Assembly: GCF_018494085.1 (NCBI RefSeq)
Contig: NZ_JABBFP010000009.1
Location: 90,680-154,679, forward strand
DNA: 64,000 bases
Reading direction: 5' to 3'
Source of the DNA: Rosenbergiella collisarenosi
GTDB taxonomy: Bacteria > Pseudomonadota > Gammaproteobacteria > Enterobacterales > Enterobacteriaceae
This document shows, piece by piece, positions 58,515 to 64,000 of this stretch. Position 1 is the stretch's first letter. The number at the start of each line of letters is the position of its first letter. The notes below the pieces were generated by a model that worked only from the letters and a program-made list of their open reading frames with translations, ran no database searches and was not told where the DNA came from. A program made the position numbers and the translations under genes.

Positions 58515-61292
58515 TTAGTGCGCCTCGTCCCAGTTATCGCCAAGACCTGTATCGACCTGTAAGGGAACCGCTAACGTCACGCAGTTTTCCATGATCTCAC
58601 GGACGGTGTGAGTTGCAGTCTCTACAAGATCTTGATGAACTTCAAAGACCAATTCATCGTGGACCTGCATGATCATTTTAATACGGTTCGGATCTTGACT
58701 TGCCAACCACTGATCCACGCCGATCATCGCCCGTTTAATAATATCGGCAGCCGTGCCCTGCATCGGCGCATTGATGGCGGCACGCTCAGCGGCTTTGCGA
58801 CGGATAGCATTACTGGATTTAATATCGGGTAGATAGAGGCGACGGCCTTCAATCGTTTCAACATAGCCCTTCTCTGCAGCACTCCGCCGCGTGGTCTCCA
58901 TATAGGTCAATACGCCCGGGTAGCGTTCGAAATAAAGATCCATGTATTTCTTAGCTTCGCCAGGGGAAATGCCTAATTGCCGCGATAAACCGAATGAGCT
59001 CATGCCATAAATCAGACCAAAATTAATCGCTTTTGCGCTACGACGTTGCTCACCAGAGACTTTCTCTACAGGGACGCCGAAGACTTCGGAAGCTGTTGCC
59101 CTGTGGATATCTTCGCCTTTAGCGAAAGCGTCCAACAGACCTTTATCTTGAGAGAGATGTGCCATGATACGTAGCTCGATTTGCGAGTAGTCCGCGGCTA
59201 AAATTTTATGATCGGGACTCGCAATAAACGCCTGACGAATACGCCGTCCTTCATCATTACGTACTGGGATATTTTGTAAGTTAGGATCGGTAGAAGAAAG
59301 CCTTCCCGTCGCCGTAATCGCTTGATGATAAGACGTATGTAGTCGTCCCGTAACAGGGCTTATCATCAGTGGCAATTTGTCCGTATAGGTAGATTTTAGC
59401 TTCGAAAGCCCGCGATGTTCTAAAATCACTTTCGGTAAGGGATAGTCGAGTGCTAACTCCGCAAGTACCTCTTCACTGGTAGAGGGCGCGCCACCCGGCG
59501 TTTTCTTCGTCGGCTTAATTCCTTGTTTTTCAAACAAGATGGTCTGTAGTTGCTTAGGGGAAGAAAGGTTAAAACTTTCCCCAGCCAGCTCGTGCGCTTT
59601 CTTTTCTATCTCGTCTAAACGTAGAGCTAGCTCTTGAGAATGGGCAGAGAGAATCAGTGGCTCGATTAATACGCCATTACGTTCGATTTTCGAGATAACA
59701 GGAACGAGTGGCATCTCGATTTCATCAAATACTTTCTTTGGACCAGGCTCTTTTTCTAATAATGGCCAGATTTTATGATGCAGTTGTAATGTGACGTCAG
59801 CATCTTCCGCGGCATACCGCGCGGCTTGATCGAGGGATATTTGGTTAAAGGTTAGCTGTTTTTTCCCTTTACCGGCAATCTCTTCGAAAGTAATCGTCTT
59901 ATGTCCTAGCCAGCGTTGAGATAGGCTATCCATATCGTGTTTACCGGCCACACTGTTGTAAAGATAGGATTCGAGCATCGTATCAAAACGAATACCTTTT
60001 AACTCAATACCATAATTAAGTAATACCCCTCGGTCATATTTTAGGTTCTGACCAACCTTTGCCAGATTTTCGTCTTCCAGTAGGGGTTTAAATTGGGCAA
60101 GAACATCGTCACGATTAAGTTGCTCAGGAGCATCAAGATAATCGTGGGCAACAGGCAGGTAAGCGGCTTCACCTGCGGTTGTCGCGAATGAGAGTCCGAC
60201 GATTTCTGCAGAGTAAGAGTCAAGCGACGTGGTTTCAAGGTCGAACGAGAACAGCTCGCTAGCGCGTAATTTTTCTAACCACTCAGTCAATTGAGATTGC
60301 TCAAAAATAGTGTGGTAATTATCTGCAGATAACGTGACTTCCGCGACAGCTGGCGTTTGCTCAGGCGTACTATTTTTGGTGTTGGGGGACGATGATTTAC
60401 CGGCTAACCAGCTGTTGTTCTCAACATCGCTCACCCAACGCTTAAATTCGAAGCGAGCAAAGAGTTCGAGAAGCTGTGCTTGGTCCAATGGGCTCACCTG
60501 CAATTGTTCACAGTTCAGCTCAAGCTCTACATCGGTTTTGATGGTGGCAAGTTGATAAGAGAGCATAGCCATCTCTTGGTTTTCAGCCAACTTCTTACCC
60601 ATTGTTTTGGCGCCGCGAAAGCTTAAGGTTGCCACCTTATCGAGATCATTATAGATGGTCTGTAGACTACCCAGCCCCTGTAACAGTGCCTGTGCGGTTT
60701 TTTCGCCAACGCCTGCGACGCCAGGTATGTTATCCGAGGAGTCACCCATCAGTGCGAGATAGTCGATAATCAGTTCTGGAGGAATACCGTATTTTTCATT
60801 GACCTCTGCAGGGCCGAGTACCGTATTATTCATAGTGTTGATCAGTGTAATATGAGGACTGACGAGTTGCGCCATATCCTTATCTCCTGTGCTGATCAGC
60901 ACGTCTCGTCCTTCACGCTCGGCCTCACGAGCAAGTGTCCCGATCACATCGTCCGCTTCGACACCAGAAATTGCGAGCAGCGGTAAGCCCATCGCCTTGA
61001 CCATCTGATGTAACGGCTCTATCTGCGATCGTAAATCGTCCGGCATCGGAGGTCGGTGCGACTTATATTCCGCAAAAAGCTCGTCACGGAACGTTTTTCC
61101 CTTAGCATCAAATACCACCGCAACATGACTAGGTTGATATTGCAGCAACAAGCTACGCAACATATTCAATACACCATACATTGCTCCTGTCGGTTCTCCT
61201 ACACTATTGGTTAGTGGCGGAAAAGCATGGAATGCTCGATAGAGATAAGAAGAACCATCTACAAGGATCAGTGGGTTTTGTGCGATTTGAGC
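58515..61292 (-). CDS. polA: DNA polymerase I
   Basis: Replicative gap-filling and repair polymerase. The 925 residues (E. coli 928) comprise a 5'-3' nuclease domain (about 1-320, [20 protein letters not shown] and metal Asp residues), an intact 3'-5' proofreading domain with the DxE motif ([11 protein letters not shown]) and the polymerase domain with motif A DYSQIELR, the O-helix [15 protein letters not shown] and motif [12 protein letters not shown]. The start beginning [14 protein letters not shown] is chosen by family; a frame 15 codons longer is rejected. Confidence 0.98.
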   Translation of the reverse strand, partial: AQIAQNPLILVDGSSYLYRAFHAFPPLTNSVGEPTGAMYGVLNMLRSLLLQYQPSHVAVVFDAKGKTFRDELFAEYKSHRPPMPDDLRSQIEPLHQMVKAMGLPLLAISGVEADDVIGTLAREAEREGRDVLISTGDKDMAQLVSPHITLINTMNNTVLGPAEVNEKYGIPPELIIDYLALMGDSSDNIPGVAGVGEKTAQALLQGLGSLQTIYNDLDKVATLSFRGAKTMGKKLAENQEMAMLSYQLATIKTDVELELNCEQLQVSPLDQAQLLELFARFEFKRWVSDVENNSWLAGKSSSPNTKNSTPEQTPAVAEVTLSADNYHTIFEQSQLTEWLEKLRASELFSFDLETTSLDSYSAEIVGLSFATTAGEAAYLPVAHDYLDAPEQLNRDDVLAQFKPLLEDENLAKVGQNLKYDRGVLLNYGIELKGIRFDTMLESYLYNSVAGKHDMDSLSQRWLGHKTITFEEIAGKGKKQLTFNQISLDQAARYAAEDADVTLQLHHKIWPLLEKEPGPKKVFDEIEMPLVPVISKIERNGVLIEPLILSAHSQELALRLDEIEKKAHELAGESFNLSSPKQLQTILFEKQGIKPTKKTPGGAPSTSEEVLAELALDYPLPKVILEHRGLSKLKSTYTDKLPLMISPVTGRLHTSYHQAITATGRLSSTDPNLQNIPVRNDEGRRIRQAFIASPDHKILAADYSQIELRIMAHLSQDKGLLDAFAKGEDIHRATASEVFGVPVEKVSGEQRRSAKAINFGLIYGMSSFGLSRQLGISPGEAKKYMDLYFERYPGVLTYMETTRRSAAEKGYVETIEGRRLYLPDIKSSNAIRRKAAERAAINAPMQGTAADIIKRAMIGVDQWLASQDPNRIKMIMQVHDELVFEVHQDLVETATHTVREIMENCVTLAVPLQVDTGLGDNWDEAH

Positions 61293-61587
61293 CATAGGTA
61301 TTAATTTCTGCGTTGGACCGTGGATAAGCGTTAGCATGCCACAGAATAGAATGAATGTTGATCGAAGTTGGGCAGTTCGATCACATAAAATAATACTTAA
61401 GATCCTGTGGATAACTCTGTGGATCTATTTATTACACTAATTACATCTTGACTTAACTAGACAATATAAAGATATATAAATCATTTTAAACAACAAGTTA
61501 TGATTAATACCTAGTGCTTCATTTACATTTCGGCATATCAAGGTTATGTGAATAAATACATCATCTCTTCATCTAGAAGGAAGGGAC
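61293..61587 (-). promoter_or_regulatory. polA upstream region with DnaA boxes
   Basis: About 295 AT-rich bases without a gene, between dsbA and polA; yihF, which is here in E. coli, is absent. It contains a perfect DnaA box (TGTGGATAA, i.e. TTATCCACA on the minus strand, 61406-61414) and a near match (TGTGGATCT, 61418-61426) 12 bases apart, about 115-135 bases before polA. DnaA boxes ahead of polA have been linked to DnaA stimulation of polA in E. coli. Confidence 0.55.
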
Positions 61588-61616
61588 CTCTGACGCATAC
61601 AGCGCTCAGAGGCCTT
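61588..61616 (-). terminator. Hairpin after dsbA
   Basis: The stem CCTCTGA / TCAGAGG with a long loop containing GCGCT lies just past the dsbA stop. No T-run follows on the minus strand, so termination efficiency is doubtful. Confidence 0.5.
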
Positions 61617-61624
61617 AATTACGC

Positions 61625-62251
61625 TTACTTGTTCAACAGGAACTTAGTAACATTGACATAGTCTGCTGAGAAGTTAGCCAACGAGCTGGTATCAAGACCT
61701 GCGTTGTTGATTTGGTATTTGCCGTTAATAAATAGAGCTGGTACGCCATTGATATTAAAATCGGCCGCGGCTTTTTCTTGCTGGCTGACCAACGCTTTGA
61801 CCGCGAAGCTATTCCATGCTGAGTCATAGGCTTCAGAAGTAATACCAGCCGCTTTGATGAAAACGGCTTTTAGGGTTTGTTGGTCCTTGATCGTTTGAGA
61901 CTTCTGTAAGTCATCAAAAATAGGATCCATCACTTTATCCTCGACACCTAGCGCCATCGCGACTGCCCAGGCATGGGTAAGGATTGGGCCGTAATCGCCA
62001 CCTAGGAAATCAACATGGTAACGCGTCAATTTTACGTTTGCCGGTAAGCCTTGTTCGACGGCTTGGTTAATTTTATAAGTCCGCTCAAAATCGTAACAAT
62101 GCGGACAGAAAAACGAGAAAAATTCGACCACTTTTGGTGCGCCATTGACCGGCTTCTCAACAGCCTGATATTGCTTACCTTCGGTAAAGGTCGCCGCAGA
62201 GGCACCGAAGGCCAGCATTGCCCCAAATAGAGCAAATAATACTTTTTTCAT
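61625..62251 (-). CDS. dsbA: Thiol:disulfide interchange protein DsbA
   Basis: Periplasmic oxidase that introduces disulfide bonds and is reoxidised by DsbB. The 208-residue precursor has a signal peptide ending near ASA (19), the thioredoxin-fold active site CPHC (Cys49, Cys52 of the precursor), the inserted helical domain and the cis-Pro in NGVPALFING. It has the same length as E. coli DsbA. It follows srkA by 25 bases; the pair is co-transcribed and Cpx-regulated in E. coli. Confidence 0.97.
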   Translation of the reverse strand: MKKVLFALFGAMLAFGASAATFTEGKQYQAVEKPVNGAPKVVEFFSFFCPHCYDFERTYKINQAVEQGLPANVKLTRYHVDFLGGDYGPILTHAWAVAMALGVEDKVMDPIFDDLQKSQTIKDQQTLKAVFIKAAGITSEAYDSAWNSFAVKALVSQQEKAAADFNINGVPALFINGKYQINNAGLDTSSLANFSADYVNVTKFLLNK

Positions 62252-62276
62252 TTTTTACTTATCTCCAAATTAATAA

Positions 62277-63263
62277 TCAAAATTGAGGCATCACCAGCGA
62301 GGGTGGAGATTGCAGTAACGCAATTTGCGTTTTCATTTGAGCAATCTGCCGACGCCAAAAGTCCACCTCATTAAACCAAGGGAAAGCTCTAGGGAAAGCA
62401 GGGTCATGCCAGCGTCTGACTACCCATGCAAGATAATAAACCATGCGCATCGCACGTAAAGGTTCAATCAGTGACAATTCATTAATGTTGAATTCGGTCA
62501 GCTCTGTGTAACATTCTAGCAGAATATCCCATTGGACTCGCTGCTCATTCAAATCACCGCTGACCAGCATCCATAGATCTTGTACGGCTGGACCATTACG
62601 CGCGTCATCTAAATCAACGAACAATGGTTGATCACGCCACAGTATATTACCCGGGTGACAGTCACCGTGTAATCGTAAAGGTTCCCAATCTGTATGCCAT
62701 ACTTTCGCAAGCTGCTTGCCGAGTTCAGTCAGCGTATCGAGGAAGTCCGTTTTCAATACAGCAGGGATGAGCGAGCTTTCATGTAATAGCGCAGAAGGTT
62801 GCTGAAAGTATTCATCGAAGCCAAGAGTGGGCCGATGTTGGAAACAGTATTGTCGACCTACTTGATGGATACGCGCCAAGGTTTGTGCTGCTTGTTCCAG
62901 ATGCTCGTAATTATCAATTTCATATTGCCGCCCACCTAGGCTGGGAAAGAGCGCAAACCCTATTCCTTCTACCTGTTGAAGGGTTGTCCCATGGTAAGTG
63001 AGTGGGGCAGCCACTGAGATATTCGCATCGGCAAGTTCTTGCGTAAACTGATGTTCTTCCAGGAGTTGGTCCACCGACCAGCGCTGTGGACGATAGAACT
63101 TAGCGACATAGCGCACGCGATCTTCATCGCTAAATTGCCAGACACGATTTTCGTAGCTATTAAGTGGGGTTAATCCCGATTCAACACGAATACCCGTGTT
63201 CCATAACGCGTCGAGCACGGTCTCTGGATCGAGAGTTTGGAAATTGAAGCTCGGTTGACTCAT
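62277..63263 (-). CDS. srkA: Stress response serine/threonine kinase SrkA (YihE)
   Basis: Cytosolic aminoglycoside-phosphotransferase-like Ser/Thr kinase that protects stressed cells; in E. coli it is activated by Cpx. From the ATG beginning MSQPSFNFQTLDPETVLD the protein has 328 residues, the E. coli length; a 14-codon longer frame is rejected. Catalytic elements are VAKFYRP, the loop LHGDCHPGNILW and the metal Asp in VDLDDARNGPAVQDLW. It shares the message with dsbA. Confidence 0.95.
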   Translation of the reverse strand: MSQPSFNFQTLDPETVLDALWNTGIRVESGLTPLNSYENRVWQFSDEDRVRYVAKFYRPQRWSVDQLLEEHQFTQELADANISVAAPLTYHGTTLQQVEGIGFALFPSLGGRQYEIDNYEHLEQAAQTLARIHQVGRQYCFQHRPTLGFDEYFQQPSALLHESSLIPAVLKTDFLDTLTELGKQLAKVWHTDWEPLRLHGDCHPGNILWRDQPLFVDLDDARNGPAVQDLWMLVSGDLNEQRVQWDILLECYTELTEFNINELSLIEPLRAMRMVYYLAWVVRRWHDPAFPRAFPWFNEVDFWRRQIAQMKTQIALLQSPPSLVMPQF

Positions 63264-63355
63264 AATCTCTGCAATAATATAAGAAACTGAATGGCAGGAT
63301 ATCATTATCGTATCCTAGCGACCTGATTATTTGCGCTATTTATTGAGAAGGTCTT

Positions 63356-63916
63356 ATGGTGATTAGTGGTGTTATTTTAGCCGGCGGTGCCGGTCGCCGC
63401 ATGGCGGGTAAGGATAAGGGGTTACTCCTCTGGCGAGGAAAGGCTCTGATTGATCACACCATCGAGCAGTTTGCTCCACAGGTCAGTGAGTTAGTTATCA
63501 ATGCAAATCGCAATCACTCCCGCTATCAGCAGCGCGGTTTTTCTGTGGTTCAAGATAAGCTCACAGAACGACTGGGCCCTTTAGCAGGAATCGAAGCAGG
63601 TTTGCAAGCCACGCTATCGCCTTGGTTAGCGGTTACCCCTTGTGATAGTCCCTTATTTCCTAATGACTTGGTAAAACGGCTCTATCAATTCGTCCAAGAA
63701 AAACAATTGCCCGTAGCGTGGGTCCGTCAAAAGGATCGCGATCATCCGCTGTTTTGTCTTATTAATCGAGCGCTACAGGCCCCATTACAAGATTTTCTTT
63801 ATCTTCAAGGACGGCGTAAGGTGCTAGACTTTTTTAATGCTCACGGCATGGCATTACCATTTAGCGAGGAACTTCCCCATTTTGCAAATTTTAACGATAG
63901 TGCGTCGTTAAAATAA
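63356..63916 (+). CDS. mobA: Molybdenum cofactor guanylyltransferase MobA
   Basis: Attaches GMP to molybdopterin to make the molybdenum guanine dinucleotide cofactor. The 186 residues begin with the nucleotidyltransferase motif LAGGAGRRMAGKDKGLL and include RLGPLAGIEAGL and VTPCDSPLFP (metal-binding Asp). AGAAGG precedes the ATG. In E. coli mobB follows; here the stop is followed at once by the rrn terminator. Confidence 0.95.
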   Translation: MVISGVILAGGAGRRMAGKDKGLLLWRGKALIDHTIEQFAPQVSELVINANRNHSRYQQRGFSVVQDKLTERLGPLAGIEAGLQATLSPWLAVTPCDSPLFPNDLVKRLYQFVQEKQLPVAWVRQKDRDHPLFCLINRALQAPLQDFLYLQGRRKVLDFFNAHGMALPFSEELPHFANFNDSASLK

Positions 63917-63930
63917 AAAAGTTCCAATGC

Positions 63931-63960
63931 AAAAAGGCCATCCTTACGGATGGCCTTTTT
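63931..63960. terminator. rrn operon terminator, shared with mobA
   Basis: The stem AAGGCCATCC / GGATGGCCTT has A/T runs on both sides and resembles the first terminator after E. coli rrn operons. It lies 11 bases beyond the 3' end of the 5S gene on the minus strand and also ends mobA on the plus strand. Confidence 0.88.
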
Positions 63961-63970
63961 GTCTATTTGG

Positions 63971-64000
63971 ATGCCTGGCAGTTCCCTACTCTCGCATGGG
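63971..64000 (-). rRNA. rrf: 5S ribosomal RNA (3' end only)
   Basis: The last 30 bases, read on the minus strand, are the conserved 3' end of enterobacterial 5S rRNA (GCGAGAGTAGGGAACTGCCA...AT). The rest of the gene and the rrn operon lie outside the window. In E. coli, rrnA sits next to mobA, so this is probably the equivalent operon. Confidence 0.93.

Overview
The window is a piece of an enterobacterial chromosome (order Enterobacterales; an Erwiniaceae-like lineage is plausible, but species cannot be fixed by eye). The housekeeping proteins are near full-length matches to remembered Escherichia coli proteins, and several E. coli neighbourhoods are recognisable: rnpA-yidD-yidC-mnmE, pstSCAB-phoU, cpxP/cpxRA, trmL-cysE-gpsA-secB-grxC-yibN, envC-yibQ-hldD-waaF-waaC, waaA-coaD-mutM-rpmG-rpmB-radC, coaBC-dut-slmA-pyrE-rph, yicC, and polA-dsbA-srkA-mobA beside an rrn operon. 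No tRNA, insertion sequence, integrase or CRISPR array is visible. The window opens inside rnpA and closes inside a 5S rRNA gene read leftward.

Layout. 1-3631: RNase P protein, YidD, YidC and MnmE on the plus strand. 3664-5048: a QmcA/NfeD membrane pair. 5144-9051: a compact class II microcin locus on the minus strand, consisting of a 73-codon precursor with a Gly-Ala leader, its terminator, an HlyD-type adaptor and a C39-peptidase ABC exporter. 9103-13736: the phosphate uptake operon pstSCAB-phoU behind tandem Pho boxes. 13932-16619: cpxP divergent from cpxRA around a CpxR box. 16655-22666: tRNA methyltransferase, serine/cysteine metabolism, secretion, redox and cell-division genes. 22777-33289: LPS inner-core synthesis, with a short outer-core operon waaG-waaP-GT8-waaY-waaZ-waaL lacking waaQ. 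33298-42798: CoA, DNA repair, ribosomal protein and pyrimidine genes with a classical rph-pyrE attenuator. 42864-45106: an AT-rich island with a pesticin/T4-lysozyme-like muramidase, a secreted LprI-like protein and a frameshifted DUF3289 remnant. 45107-57537: an accessory metabolic and envelope region with taurine use (tauABCD), a general porin, an NCS2 permease/8-oxoguanine deaminase/OprD-type porin cluster, YceI, a DUF421 protein and a lipocalin. 57528-63916: dcyD, polA, dsbA, srkA and mobA, then the rrn terminator and 5S rRNA.

How the genes work together. The strongest candidate for a new system is the microcin locus. Its leader closely resembles the microcin L leader as remembered, its predicted mature peptide is short (58 residues) and cysteine-free, and no immunity gene is visible beside it. 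The second is the muramidase/LprI-like pair, which looks like an orphan interbacterial effector with its immunity protein. The third is the oxidised-purine module at 51486-55483, which could import 8-oxopurines and deaminate 8-oxoguanine to urate. Many start codons here were moved inward from the longest reading frame because a ribosome-binding site and family length support the later start; these are noted per gene.
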